A stretch of 64,000 nt of DNA, taken from positions 1 to 64,000 of the forward strand of contig CAZKBP010000025.1 of NCBI GenBank assembly GCA_964551015.1. The letters run 5' to 3'. The notes beneath the pieces were generated by a model, which saw nothing but the letters and a program-made list of their open reading frames with translations, was not told the DNA's origin and made no database searches. Source of the DNA: CAZKBP01 sp964551015 (GTDB taxonomy: Bacteria; Bacteroidota; Bacteroidia; Cytophagales; Microscillaceae). Numbering within the stretch: the stretch's first letter is position 1; each line of letters starts with the position of its first letter. A program made the translations under genes and the position numbers. This document shows, piece by piece, positions 18,197 through 28,012 of this stretch.

Positions 18197-20908
18197 TTAA
18201 AAAGTATAACTCAATGTAAACAACAATCTACGAGGGAGGGTAGGCGCACCAGAAATTAGATTAGCTCCTCCGTCCAAAGTTCCTTCGGCTGCTCGGGTTA
18301 CGTCACCTGCGGCAAAAATTACAGGTCGATCCACATCAAATAAGTTTGTAACCGTGGCTCCTAGTTGGACAGTACCATAAGGAAGTGGATACTTCACGTG
18401 TGCTCCCAAGGTAACCAGCGTAATCGGGTCTACTGGAATTAAATTAGCGGGAGAGTAAAAGCGTTCGCCTCCGGTATGGTTTACATTTACGTTAATTCCA
18501 AAATAATCGTGGTTGTAAGCGGCTCCAAAGTTGAACAAGAAAGGAGCAATGCGTTGTACACGATTGCCACTCACATCTACGAAGGTAGAATCACTCGGAC
18601 GCTCTAAGAAATCAGGAAAATCGTCATATTCAGAGCCTTGATAGGTTAAATTGGCGTTCAAGGATAGTCCTTTCAAGAAAGGAGGTGTATAATTTAAGGC
18701 AAGTTCACCACCAATGATGCGAATACTACCCTCTGGACGGACTTCAAAGGTAGAGGTAGTTGCGTCAAATACGCTGTTAATCACATTATCGATATTGGTA
18801 TAGAAGAAAGTAGCCGTATAATTAAGATCACCATCATAAACGGCTCCTCGGTAGCCTAGTTCTAAGTTAATGATATCTTCTACCACTTCTTCGGGATTAG
18901 GCACAGGTTCTTGCCCTGTAAAATTATCTTCATCCGGCAGTCGGAAAGCTCTCAGGAAATTCCCGTAAATAGCAGAGTTTTCATTGAGCAAGTAATTGGC
19001 TCCCAGCGAGTAACTAAACTCATCATAAGTTGGAAGCGACACAGAGCGATCTTGGTTGACCGAAGTGGTGAACAAATAGGGGCTAGAGGGAATTTCTACC
19101 ACCCCAGGTACAATGACAATAGCATCAAAAGGCACACTATTGTAGAAAAGAATGTCTAAGTCTACCCTGTCATAACGGAAACCTGCATTGATGCGAAGTT
19201 TATCATTAATCGTGATTTCATCTCCTACAAAGATTGCCAGGTTTTTAGCTTCTTCCTTCCTATCTACGGGTACGATAGATGTTACTGAGTTGACTCTCTC
19301 GCCAGTAAAACTATTGATAATTTCATTTCTGCCGATTTCCTGCCCAGAGGCATTTGTAAAAGGCTCAATGGTATAGACATAAGGAGTCAGACCGGGGATA
19401 GTGATAAAAGCCTGTCCACGAGGGCGGTTGATATTTTTAGAATAATAAACTCCAGCCGTGATAGAATTCTTCACACTAGCTCCAACGATATCTTTTCTGA
19501 CTTGAAACTCATTAATAATATCTTCATTGTCAGTATTTCCAACAAATTGGAAGAGATTCCCTGTAATTACAGGGATTGTTTCGCTTGGAGCGTTGAAGCC
19601 ACTGCTGATATTAAAGTTATTCCCAAGTTCAATTTCTTGTCTTCGGAAGTGGTTTTGGAACGTCCAACCTGCAAAATTCACATTAACTCTAAAGCCGAAG
19701 TGATAGCCATCGTTGTAGTTACCACGCTCGAGATCATTCTTAAGACTTCTTGTAACAATTTCCTGACTGTCATTATTTACGGTTTGATAGGTGATGTCAT
19801 TATGGCTGGGTGCCCACACGGAGCTAGCATTATCGTAGCCCTCAAAAGGTTCTAAGGTTTCAAAATTGTAAGGAATATAAACGTGATTTTGAATATCCAT
19901 ATCCAAACGGGAACCATAGACGCGGATGCTTCCATTTTGCCCGTCTGGACCTAATAAGTAATCTAAATTTCCTCTTAATTGATAACCTTGATCAGGGAAG
20001 CCAGAGTCGCGGTAGCCAGGGTCATTCACATAAAAACCTCCTACATTGAAGCGTAGATTTTTATAAATAGGTCCGTTGAGATTAAAATCTGTTTGTGACA
20101 TGACTCCGTCTTGCGAGTCAGTTACATTATTACCGATGGTTTGTTGGAAGGTTCCAGAGAGTTGTTTGCCTCCAGTTTTGGAAATCAGGTTGACTACCCC
20201 AGCGGCGGTAGATTTTCCAAATAGGGTAGCAGCGGTTCCTCTAACCACCTCAATGCGTTCTATGTTTTGATCAAATTTGATATGAGCGTCCACGGGTTCA
20301 GCGGCAGAGGCATAGGCAGGTAATCCATCAATGAGCAGCCCCGAGTATTTGACGCTGTTGGCTGTACCGTCGGGGAAGCCTCGCATCATGATGTTGGTAC
20401 GAATACGCCCCGTGTAGTTTTCTACAAATACACCGGGTACTTGGCGAATATTTTCGGAGATACTCGGAGGCGTAGGACTGGGTAAGTCCTTGATCTGGAG
20501 TACATCTACGGCGGTAGTGGCCTCGATCTTACGAATCGGTTGGCGAGTAGCCGATACGATGATATTGTTCAAAACCTCAGCTCCTTCGGCCATCGTTATG
20601 TTGAGGTCGGTGGTCTGGCCAGCTTGTACCTGTATTTCCTCAATCACAGCTTTGTAGCCAATGGCACTAAACTGGAGCTTGACTATACCACTGGGTACAC
20701 TTAGGGTATAATTTCCATTGATATTGGTGGCTGTTCCACGGGTTGTACCCGATACTGCCACGTTAGCACCGATGACAGGGTCGCCCTCTTCGTCGGTCAC
20801 GGTTCCTTGTACGGTTCCATTTTGTGCCTGAGCTGCTTGTGAGCTGAGTAAGGTAAAGCTCAGAAAAAGTAAACAGGCGATGAGTAATTGAGATAGTTGT
20901 CCTTTCAT
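18197..20908 (-). CDS. TonB-dependent receptor with CarboxypepD-like N-terminal domain
   Basis: A 903-residue outer-membrane receptor. Signal peptide (1-28, ending QAAQA), carboxypeptidase-regulatory-like domain (GTVQGTVTDEEGDPVIGANV, about 30-110), plug domain (SATRQPIRKIEA...IRQVPGVFV, with the box-like IERIEVVRGTAATLFG), and a 22-strand barrel ending in the terminal Phe of LLFTLSYTF. This architecture resembles siderophore or small-molecule receptors more than SusC, and no SusD gene is adjacent. Its place upstream of VOC lipoproteins suggests it supplies their substrate. A minus-strand -7 element lies 235 bp upstream. Confidence 0.93.
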   Translation of the reverse strand: MKGQLSQLLIACLLFLSFTLLSSQAAQAQNGTVQGTVTDEEGDPVIGANVAVSGTTRGTATNINGNYTLSVPSGIVKLQFSAIGYKAVIEEIQVQAGQTTDLNITMAEGAEVLNNIIVSATRQPIRKIEATTAVDVLQIKDLPSPTPPSISENIRQVPGVFVENYTGRIRTNIMMRGFPDGTANSVKYSGLLIDGLPAYASAAEPVDAHIKFDQNIERIEVVRGTAATLFGKSTAAGVVNLISKTGGKQLSGTFQQTIGNNVTDSQDGVMSQTDFNLNGPIYKNLRFNVGGFYVNDPGYRDSGFPDQGYQLRGNLDYLLGPDGQNGSIRVYGSRLDMDIQNHVYIPYNFETLEPFEGYDNASSVWAPSHNDITYQTVNNDSQEIVTRSLKNDLERGNYNDGYHFGFRVNVNFAGWTFQNHFRRQEIELGNNFNISSGFNAPSETIPVITGNLFQFVGNTDNEDIINEFQVRKDIVGASVKNSITAGVYYSKNINRPRGQAFITIPGLTPYVYTIEPFTNASGQEIGRNEIINSFTGERVNSVTSIVPVDRKEEAKNLAIFVGDEITINDKLRINAGFRYDRVDLDILFYNSVPFDAIVIVPGVVEIPSSPYLFTTSVNQDRSVSLPTYDEFSYSLGANYLLNENSAIYGNFLRAFRLPDEDNFTGQEPVPNPEEVVEDIINLELGYRGAVYDGDLNYTATFFYTNIDNVINSVFDATTSTFEVRPEGSIRIIGGELALNYTPPFLKGLSLNANLTYQGSEYDDFPDFLERPSDSTFVDVSGNRVQRIAPFLFNFGAAYNHDYFGINVNVNHTGGERFYSPANLIPVDPITLVTLGAHVKYPLPYGTVQLGATVTNLFDVDRPVIFAAGDVTRAAEGTLDGGANLISGAPTLPRRLLFTLSYTF

Positions 20909-21355
20909 AGAGTTTAGGTTTGAGATGGCAATAAATCTTAAAAAAAAGACATTCAGGAAAGCTAAAGTTTTAATTGAGAATCAGATTAATTAATCTTGTT
21001 AATTATTTTTTATCTTAAATACTCAGGTTTTTAGCTAAATTTTGCTCAAATTTTAGAAAAAAAATGAATAAACCTATCCTAATAGTCTAGTTTTTCCCCT
21101 CTTAGGAGTTACTTATTGACCGTAAGTAAGTAAGATTTGTCGCAAATATAAACGAGATGAATCGAGTAATTAATAGGTAAAAACCTGATATTTTCCCTGC
21201 AATATAAACTGTTTATCGAAATTAGATAAAGGGGTCTGTACAGAATAATGGCGGATTTGTGTGTGAGATTTGCTAAGAGATTGGTTACTACAAATCAGTT
21301 TATTTTCACCTAATTTAGAAAAGTGATTAGAATTATTTGCTGTTAAACCAAAGAG
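20909..21355. other. A+T-rich divergent intergenic region
   Basis: This stretch separates the leftward TonB receptor from the rightward MFS gene. A perfect -7 element in minus orientation (TATATTTG, complement at 21143-21150) could give the receptor a 5' leader of about 230 nt, though a good TTG partner is not visible. No riboswitch-like conserved core, in particular no B12-box-like motif, was seen, and no clear promoter for the rightward gene. Confidence 0.5.
21143..21150 (-). promoter_or_regulatory. Candidate -7 element for the TonB receptor gene
   Basis: Minus-strand TATATTTG matches the Bacteroidota TAnnTTTG -7 consensus. There is no convincing -33 TTG at the right spacing, so the call is tentative. 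It implies a leader of about 230 nt. Confidence 0.35.
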
Positions 21356-22609
21356 ATGAAAAAAACATTTTATGGTTGGTGGGTGCTTTTAGCCGTTTTC
21401 TTGGTCTTCTCGGTGGTTAATATCGTAGTGAATACTTTCCCATTATTAAATGCTGAATTGAAAATTGCTTTTGACTGGACGCACGAAGAAGTATCCCGAC
21501 CACCCTCTTTGCTTTATCTGATCACGGCTCTGGCTGCGCCTCTCATTGGTATCCTGCTTGATCGTTATTCTACCCGAATGGTGATGCTATGGGGCTATTT
21601 GGGTGTACTTTTTTCTTTGTTTTACTATTACTTCGTTGATAGCTTAGTAGAATTAAGCTTGGTTTATATTGTATATGCTTTGGCTCTAACTTCGGCGGGG
21701 CAGATTCCTGGTGTTTTCATTCTTACAAAATGGTTTCGGCGGTATCGAGGCCGAGCCATTGGCTGGTATATGGTGGGCTCGAGTTTTGGGGGAATTGTCT
21801 TCCCCATGATTGCTGGAAATTTAATCGCTGATTACAATTGGCAAATCGCGGCTTTAGGTTTGGGTGGTATTGGAGCTTCAGTTGGTATTTTGGCTTTTTT
21901 GACGATCCGCGATAAGCCCGAAGACGTCGGCTCTACAGTGGATGGTTTAGGTAAAATAGATCAAGCAACAGATCATATTTATTCTGAAATTTCTGAAAAT
22001 TTTAGTTTGGCAGAAGTGCTCCGCAGCTTTACTTTTTATTTGCTATTGCTCATTACTGCTGCGTTGAGTTTTTGTATTTACTCACTCATTCAACATTTAG
22101 GATACTTTTTTAAAGATTTGGAAATCGCGCCCGATATGGTAGGGAGTATTCTGAGCTGGTTTTTCGCTTTGAGTATTGTGGGGAAAATTTCTTTTGGTTA
22201 TCTGAGTGATCGTTTTAGCAAAAAAAATATAATGCTATTGGCGGGAGTCAATATGTGCTTAGGCTCACTGCTTTTGTTGCTGAGCATAGATCATCCCAAA
22301 ACTTTTCTCTTTCCTACCGTTGTAGCCTATGGTATTGGTTACAGTGGCACGCTGACGATGATTCAATTGATGGTAGCCGAGTATTATCAAGGCGCTTCTT
22401 ACGGGCGGATTCTAGGCGTGGTCATTACTTTGGATACTTTGGCAGGAAGCCTGGGAGTCTATGTCTTGGGAGCTATGCGTACGGCTTATGGTTCTTATGC
22501 ATCCAGCTTTATGCTTATGTTGGGCGTTTGCGTTGTTTCTGCTATTGGTGTACTCTTTCTAAGAAAACCAACCCGAGTTCATCCTGTCTTACCTATAACT
22601 GATAACTAA
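21356..22609 (+). CDS. MFS transporter, monocarboxylate-like, paralogue of the 6805 gene
   Basis: A 417-residue, 12-helix carrier starting MKKTFYGWWVLLAVF, with GILLDRYSTRMV after helix 2 and GYLSDRFSKKNIMLLAG in the second half. It is clearly related to the transporter at 6805 but differs in helices 1-2. Two similar organic-anion carriers in one window suggest uptake and efflux, or two related substrates. The gene ends 2 bp before the VOC gene at 22612, so the two are co-transcribed. Confidence 0.92.
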   Translation: MKKTFYGWWVLLAVFLVFSVVNIVVNTFPLLNAELKIAFDWTHEEVSRPPSLLYLITALAAPLIGILLDRYSTRMVMLWGYLGVLFSLFYYYFVDSLVELSLVYIVYALALTSAGQIPGVFILTKWFRRYRGRAIGWYMVGSSFGGIVFPMIAGNLIADYNWQIAALGLGGIGASVGILAFLTIRDKPEDVGSTVDGLGKIDQATDHIYSEISENFSLAEVLRSFTFYLLLLITAALSFCIYSLIQHLGYFFKDLEIAPDMVGSILSWFFALSIVGKISFGYLSDRFSKKNIMLLAGVNMCLGSLLLLLSIDHPKTFLFPTVVAYGIGYSGTLTMIQLMVAEYYQGASYGRILGVVITLDTLAGSLGVYVLGAMRTAYGSYASSFMLMLGVCVVSAIGVLFLRKPTRVHPVLPITDN

Positions 22610-22611
22610 AT

Positions 22612-23562
22612 ATGTTTCAAATCCAAAGTACTGCCGAGTTTGTCTTTAGCGTTGGTGATTTGGCCGAAGTGAGCCAATTTTACACAGTCTATGGTGGTTG
22701 GGAAATTGCTTATGAAGGTCAAGTCTCTCGTACTCAATTAAGCTTCTGGCAATTACCCGATAATTGTGAAGCCCAAGAGATGCTCTTGCAATTTATGGGC
22801 AACCCCAAAGGCCAACTGCGCTTGATCCAATTTAGAAATGTAGCCCAAGAACAAATCCGCTCGGGTGCGCCCGTCTGGGATACGGGCGGTATTCTGGATA
22901 TTGATATCCGAGTAAATGACATTGAGCAAGCCTACCGAGCCATGCAAGACCAAGGCTGGCAGGGCATCAGCGAACCCGTGGAACAAGCCATGGGGCCTTT
23001 TGTACTCAAAGAAGTATTGATGAAAGGCCACGACGGCGTAATCATCGCCCTCGTGAACCGCACACAGCCACCTTTGGAGCTACCTCGAGATAAGCCTTTG
23101 GCCAGCAATATTTATCTCTCGGCCATGATCGTAAAAGATTTGAAAGCAGCTCATCATTTCTATATAGACCAGCTGGGCTTCCGGGTGATGAACGAATTGG
23201 AGATAGTCAATCAAGCACCCGGCCCCAATATGTTTGGCCTACCTTACAACCTCTCTCACCAAGCTCCGGCCAAGCTTGAGCTAATCTCGCCCGATGGCAC
23301 ACGAGAGGGCATGCTGGATATCCTCCAGTTCGAGGGCCTGAGTGGAGCCGACCACAGCCACCGTGCCTATCCACCGAATCGAGGTATTTTGATGTACCGC
23401 TTTCCCGTGCAAAATATTGAAGCCTATTACGAGCATATTCAGGCGAAAGGTGTGCAACCCGTTTGCCCGCTGACAGAGGTGGAAGTCAATCCCTATGGAA
23501 CTGTTTCCTTCTTTGCTGTACAAAGCCCGGATGGAGTATGGATGGAGTTTTTTGGGATTTAG
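22612..23562 (+). CDS. Cytoplasmic two-module VOC-family protein
   Basis: A 316-residue protein without signal peptide, made of two VOC modules (about 5-150 and 163-316). The second starts SNIYLSAMIVKDLKAAHHFYIDQLGF and ends AVQSPDGVWMEFFGI, where the Glu before FFGI is a typical metal ligand. Bicupin-like extradiol dioxygenases and isomerases share this layout. Only 2 bp separate it from the MFS stop codon, which points to translational coupling and to the imported compound as its substrate. Related to the VOC protein at 47660 in layout. Confidence 0.86.
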   Translation: MFQIQSTAEFVFSVGDLAEVSQFYTVYGGWEIAYEGQVSRTQLSFWQLPDNCEAQEMLLQFMGNPKGQLRLIQFRNVAQEQIRSGAPVWDTGGILDIDIRVNDIEQAYRAMQDQGWQGISEPVEQAMGPFVLKEVLMKGHDGVIIALVNRTQPPLELPRDKPLASNIYLSAMIVKDLKAAHHFYIDQLGFRVMNELEIVNQAPGPNMFGLPYNLSHQAPAKLELISPDGTREGMLDILQFEGLSGADHSHRAYPPNRGILMYRFPVQNIEAYYEHIQAKGVQPVCPLTEVEVNPYGTVSFFAVQSPDGVWMEFFGI

Positions 23563-23612
23563 TGGTAGAATCGAGACTCAAAGATTATATTTCATATAAA
23601 ATTATTTGAAAG

Positions 23613-23705
23613 ATGAAGTTTTTGATAGTAGCTACTTTGTTAAATTTTACAGTATTCAATCAGGAAGTTGAGACTTCTGACACAATTACTCACTGGCAAA
23701 TCTAA
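23613..23705 (+). CDS. Possible tiny signal-peptide-like ORF or remnant
   Basis: A 30-codon frame (MKFLIVATLLNFTVFNQ, then an acidic tail and stop) resembles the first residues of an exported protein. It follows the VOC gene by 50 bp. It may be the truncated start of a lost secreted protein or chance; no homology is recognised. Confidence 0.2.
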   Translation: MKFLIVATLLNFTVFNQEVETSDTITHWQI

Positions 23706-23763
23706 TGGAATATTCTCAGCGGGTAACAAATGCCCATCACTCGATAACAGATAACTCCAACCT

Positions 23764-24528
23764 CTATTGATCCAGCCACTTCTTAAAAATCGGGCTACGC
23801 TCCCGGCTCACGATTACCTCTTGCGGTGCTTCGGGTGCTAAAATCACTTTTAATTTACTCTTAAAATACTGATGAATGCTCTGAATAGATTGAATACGAG
23901 CGATAAACTGGCGGTTCAGACGAAAGAAATGACCAGGATTGAGCAAGTTTTCTAATTCATCCAAAGAATAATCTACAGCGTATTTTTTTTGATCTTGGGT
24001 GACTAGAATCACGATTTTTTGCTCGGCATAGAAATACGCAATCTGATCTTCGCAAACAGAAATCAAGCGATCGCCCAATTTCACCAAAAAACGAGATTTG
24101 TATTCTTTTTTGTCAATCTGTAAAGACTTTAAAAGTCCTTCGATATCAGGAGTCGTGTTTCCCTGAAATTGACTTTTCCATTGGCGGAGTTTAGCCAAGC
24201 TCTGGCTTAGCTCCTCCTGACTAATCGGCTTGAGCAGGTAATCAATGCTATTGACCTTGAAAGCCCGCAGTGTATATTCATCGTAAGCGGTCGTGAAAAT
24301 CACGGGTGCTTGTATCTTGACTTGGTCAAAAATTTCAAAACTCAAACCATCTGCCAATTGAATATCCATAAAAATCAACTCAGGCATGGCGTTTTGGGCA
24401 AACCAATTACAAGCTGATTCTATACTATCCATCACGGCAAGTACCTCCAAATCAGGAGCCGTACTTGCTAATAACTGCTGGAGGCGGCGTGCTGCGGGAG
24501 CTTCGTCTTCAATGAGAAGTGCTTTCAT
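23764..24528 (-). CDS. LytTR-family response regulator
   Basis: A 254-residue regulator. The receiver domain (1-120) contains the EDE acidic pocket, phospho-Asp in LIFMDIQLADG (about 57), Thr in FTTAYDEY and Lys in YLLKPISQEE. The C-terminal LytTR DNA-binding domain (about 150-254) shows the FLVKLGDRLISV and FFRLNRQFIARIQSI strands. Its start overlaps the stop of the kinase gene upstream (4 bp), typical of translationally coupled LytS/LytT pairs. It may control the nearby TonB receptor or VOC genes; targets are not visible. Confidence 0.94.
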   Translation of the reverse strand: MKALLIEDEAPAARRLQQLLASTAPDLEVLAVMDSIESACNWFAQNAMPELIFMDIQLADGLSFEIFDQVKIQAPVIFTTAYDEYTLRAFKVNSIDYLLKPISQEELSQSLAKLRQWKSQFQGNTTPDIEGLLKSLQIDKKEYKSRFLVKLGDRLISVCEDQIAYFYAEQKIVILVTQDQKKYAVDYSLDELENLLNPGHFFRLNRQFIARIQSIQSIHQYFKSKLKVILAPEAPQEVIVSRERSPIFKKWLDQ

Positions 24529-25562
24529 GCGGGTTCTTGAACTTGGATTAAGGGAAGAGCTACAATAAAATTAGTCGCCGTACTGATGATATCCACGGCT
24601 TGGTTACTGAGGTATTTGTAGCGTTTGACAATGTTTTCTAAACCTATTCTTGTAGATTGTATCGTCGCATTTTTTTTCTGTAAATTATTTCTCACCACGA
24701 TGGAGCGACCTTGATCTATATAAATATCAATGGTCAGGGGTTTGGACTGCGAAATAATGTTGTGTTTGATGGCATTCTCCACGAGCATTTGTAAGGTGAG
24801 GGGAGCCACGTGGCTGTCTAGGTATGTGTCTTGAATGTCATAGTTTACCTTGAGATTATTGCCAAAGCGAATCTTGAGTAAGAAGATATAGGATTTTATA
24901 AAATCCAGTTCGGTGCTCAGTTTGACTAATTCCTTATCTTTATTCTGTAAAATATAGCGATAGACTTGTGAAAGTTTTTCGGTAAATTCTACGGCCAAGT
25001 TGGCATTCTCAGGAATGATCGTAATAAGCGTATTCAGACTATTGAAGAGAAAATGAGGACTGACCTGATTTTTCAAAACTTCAAATTGGGAGCGAATATG
25101 CTGGCTTTTGAGCTTCTCGGCTTCCAGAACCGTCTCGCGCCATTTCCTAAAAAAATAAGTGGTTTCGTACACAATCCCCACCATAAAAGTAAGTCCAAAA
25201 TTACGCGCCATTTCCTTGACAAAATCAGAGGTAGAGCCCATCGTGCAGGATTGTTCTACAAAACCTAGTTTATAAAGCGCAAAGTCCAAAGCTATGCCTA
25301 CCAGTAAAGTATAAAAAGAACAGGATAAAAGCGTGTAGATGATCCGTGTCTCTGTCTCCTGGTAGCTCGGAAATTTACGACGCAGATAAAACATAATCAG
25401 CACATTGCCCTGCCAAAAAGTAAAAGTATGCACTGTAGACATCAGCGCGTGGTACAAATAAGGTTCCTTGCCCGAGCCCAGTTTGAGTGTCACGGGTAAG
25501 AGCAGACCCATCAAGGGAATGCCCAGCCAACGGACATATTTTTCTTTGATCTTCATAAGCAT
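24525..25562 (-). CDS. LytS/YehU-type sensor histidine kinase
   Basis: A 345-residue membrane kinase. Four hydrophobic segments lie in the first 150 residues (about 12-30, 40-55, 72-92, 120-140). The His_kinase domain follows with the phosphorylated His in LKNQVSPHFLFNSLN (about 170) and an HATPase domain with N-box MLVENAIKHN. A truncated G2-like end is usual for the family. The external part is short, so it probably senses a membrane or small hydrophobic signal. Pairs with the LytTR regulator it overlaps. Confidence 0.93.
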   Translation of the reverse strand: MLMKIKEKYVRWLGIPLMGLLLPVTLKLGSGKEPYLYHALMSTVHTFTFWQGNVLIMFYLRRKFPSYQETETRIIYTLLSCSFYTLLVGIALDFALYKLGFVEQSCTMGSTSDFVKEMARNFGLTFMVGIVYETTYFFRKWRETVLEAEKLKSQHIRSQFEVLKNQVSPHFLFNSLNTLITIIPENANLAVEFTEKLSQVYRYILQNKDKELVKLSTELDFIKSYIFLLKIRFGNNLKVNYDIQDTYLDSHVAPLTLQMLVENAIKHNIISQSKPLTIDIYIDQGRSIVVRNNLQKKNATIQSTRIGLENIVKRYKYLSNQAVDIISTATNFIVALPLIQVQEPA

Positions 25563-25572
25563 TGCTTTGATT

Positions 25573-25614
25573 AGGAAAAATAACCCCTAATTCTTAGGAA
25601 TCAAAGGTTATTTT
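25573..25614 (-). terminator. Intrinsic terminator between TonB receptor and kinase genes
   Basis: Two stacked stems (25577-25585 with 25606-25614, and CCTAA 25586-25590 with TTAGG 25594-25598) are followed on the minus strand by TTTTT. It lies 17 bp after the receptor stop and 11 bp before the kinase start. Confidence 0.75.
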
Positions 25615-25630
25615 CAAAATCTGAGCTTTT

Positions 25631-28012
25631 CTAAAACTGCAATTTATATTGAATCACGGGGAATAAACCCAATTGATTCACGTTATTGATCGTTTCGGTT
25701 GTGCGATTGAAGCTCCGCGCCAAAGCATTCTCTCGGTTGGTTACATTTTGAATATCTACAAAAAACTCGTGCGTCATCCGCTTGGCATTGATGCGGTAGC
25801 CCACCTTCAAATCCCAACGGAAGTAATCCTGAAATTGCTCATCAAAAGCCCGCTCATCCGTATCTACCTGAAAGCCTCGCTCTATGGAAGCCTCCAAGTC
25901 AATGGGTGTGTAGCGTCTGCCGCCTGCCACGGTAATTTTAGTATCAAAGAAGAGAGCGTTTTTGCCTCTGATTTTAAATTCTTTGCCAAAAAGTGCATTG
26001 GCTACGTAATTTCCATTAAAAGCTGTATTCCGTTCAATGCCGTCGCTCCCTTCATAACGCGAATTAAACACGGAACCCGTTACCAAAAAGTAATAATTGT
26101 TGCTGTAGAACTTCTCCAAAGTCAATTCTAAGCCATAGTTATAGCCTGTACCTTGATTGACCAAAGAATCCTCATCATCAATTATAAAATCAGCCCCGGT
26201 ATTGAGCAGAGAAAAAGAGGTCGGTCTTTGCTCCACGGGCGCATCGTAAATTTTTTGATAATAAGTTTCTACTTTTAACCTCAGATCATTGCCCAGACGG
26301 CGGTCATAGCCCAATACATAATGAATGCTTCGGGTAAAATCTAAATCTTCATTGGTACGGACTTGATTGCCGTCGGCGGTACGAGTTAGCTGAAAATAGG
26401 TTTGCAGAGGTTGCAACTGACTGTGCAGGCCAAAACCAAAGTTGATGGATTGATTAGGTCGGAATGCGTATTTCAAGCCCAGGCGTGGCTCGATGCTTTG
26501 GGCATCATTCAGAAGAAAATTTTGATAATGCACTCCGGTATTCAAAGTCAACTGCTCGTTGAAGCGATGCTGCCATTGCGCATAAGCACGGAGGAGAGTG
26601 CTGCTTCCATCAAAATCTTGGTTGATTCTAAAATCACCCGTTTCGTGTAGCAGAGAGCTATCTACCAGACTGATTTGAAACAAATCGCTCATAAAACCGA
26701 CACGAAGGCTATTGCGAGCATTAAATTTTTTGTTTAGTTGGGCGTGTAAGCTGTAACGGGTCTGTCTAAACTCATTGGCACTCTCGAAGACTCGGTCAAT
26801 CACATTTCCATCGTCATTGCGGGATAAGGAATCGTTCTCGCCTCGCTCGTAGTTTCCTGAGACAGCCAACCTGACCTCAGAGTAGAGCGTGGGGTTGTAG
26901 TAATAAGTATGACTCAAGCCGATTACACCAGCACCAGACTCAAAGGCCAGATCATTGTTGATATCTCCAAAAGCATCCTCAGGGTCAGGCGCATCTTCTT
27001 CGCTACCAAAGAGATCAATATTACTAATGCCGCCCAGGCCAAAGAGTGTGAAGCGTCCGGCTTTCTCTGTTGGTATATTGATCTTAAAAGATAAGTCTTG
27101 AAACTGCGGAACGGCCTCTCCTGTGCCAAACGGAATCCCTAAAGCATTAAAAACGGCAAGCGTTGAGTAGCGATAGTTCACTAGATAAGACGCTTTGGAT
27201 TTTTTGGAGAAAGGCCCTTCAATACCCGCCTCTACACCCGCAAAACCAATCTGAAAGAGATATTCTCGTTTGGAATTGTTGCCGTTGCGCATTTGTAAGT
27301 CAAACACGCCAGCGTTGGCATTGCCGTATTCGGCAGGGAAAGCACCCGTGAAAAAATCTGAATTGGCTAACACGTTATTGTTGAGCATCCCCACTGGGCC
27401 ACCCGTACTGCCCAAGGTTCCGAAGTGGTTTGGACTGGGAATATCAATGCCTTCTAAGCGCCAGAGCAGACCCGTAGGGGAGTTGCCCCGAATGATGATG
27501 TCGTTACGTGCGTCATTGGCTCCACTAACCCCAGCAAAGTTGGTGGCCATCCGTGCGGGGTCATTCCGGCTTCCCGCGTAGCGAGAGGTTTCTTCAATGG
27601 TGAAGCCGCGCGCGCTGACCGTAGCAAGTTCGTTATTGAGCTGGGTTTTGTCGGCATCGGCCCGGATGACAATTTCTTCCCCAGCAAAGATTTGTTCTTC
27701 CAGAGAAACATTCAGCATGACTTCTTTACCAGAAGTGACTAAGACATTCGGAATGACTTGTTCTTGGTAGCCTGTGTAGGTAATCTTCAAGGTGATTCTG
27801 CCTAGGGGAACATTTTTCAATTCATAATAACCTTCCGTATCGGTGGTGGCACCAATCAAAGGATCTGTGTCTGGAATATATACACTCGCCCCAATGAGTG
27901 GGTATTGCGACTGTTGATCCACAATGCGCCCTCGCACGGTCTGATTCTGGGCGTAGAGTCCAGCCCAACCCAGCATCAAGATAGAGATAGTAGTGAGTAA
28001 GTAGCTTTTCAT
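25631..28012 (-). CDS. TonB-dependent receptor, CarboxypepD-like regulatory domain
   Basis: A 793-residue receptor from ATG 28012 (signal peptide MKSYLLTTISILMLG...LYAQ). The regulatory-like domain (TVRGRIVDQQSQYPLIGASVYIP, about 25-105) precedes a plug with 'RNDPARMATNFAGVSG' and 'NDIIIRGNSPTGLLWRLEG', a pattern common in Bacteroidota receptors of unknown ligand. The barrel ends FPVIQYKLQF. A longer frame with 18 more codons upstream has no signal-peptide start and is not used. The LytS/LytT pair downstream is on the same strand but is separated by a terminator. Confidence 0.92.
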   Translation of the reverse strand: MKSYLLTTISILMLGWAGLYAQNQTVRGRIVDQQSQYPLIGASVYIPDTDPLIGATTDTEGYYELKNVPLGRITLKITYTGYQEQVIPNVLVTSGKEVMLNVSLEEQIFAGEEIVIRADADKTQLNNELATVSARGFTIEETSRYAGSRNDPARMATNFAGVSGANDARNDIIIRGNSPTGLLWRLEGIDIPSPNHFGTLGSTGGPVGMLNNNVLANSDFFTGAFPAEYGNANAGVFDLQMRNGNNSKREYLFQIGFAGVEAGIEGPFSKKSKASYLVNYRYSTLAVFNALGIPFGTGEAVPQFQDLSFKINIPTEKAGRFTLFGLGGISNIDLFGSEEDAPDPEDAFGDINNDLAFESGAGVIGLSHTYYYNPTLYSEVRLAVSGNYERGENDSLSRNDDGNVIDRVFESANEFRQTRYSLHAQLNKKFNARNSLRVGFMSDLFQISLVDSSLLHETGDFRINQDFDGSSTLLRAYAQWQHRFNEQLTLNTGVHYQNFLLNDAQSIEPRLGLKYAFRPNQSINFGFGLHSQLQPLQTYFQLTRTADGNQVRTNEDLDFTRSIHYVLGYDRRLGNDLRLKVETYYQKIYDAPVEQRPTSFSLLNTGADFIIDDEDSLVNQGTGYNYGLELTLEKFYSNNYYFLVTGSVFNSRYEGSDGIERNTAFNGNYVANALFGKEFKIRGKNALFFDTKITVAGGRRYTPIDLEASIERGFQVDTDERAFDEQFQDYFRWDLKVGYRINAKRMTHEFFVDIQNVTNRENALARSFNRTTETINNVNQLGLFPVIQYKLQF

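Noticed and set aside
20909..21355. Cobalamin or other known riboswitch upstream of the TonB receptor
   Set aside because: The region is A+T-rich with no B12-box-like or other conserved core and no terminator.
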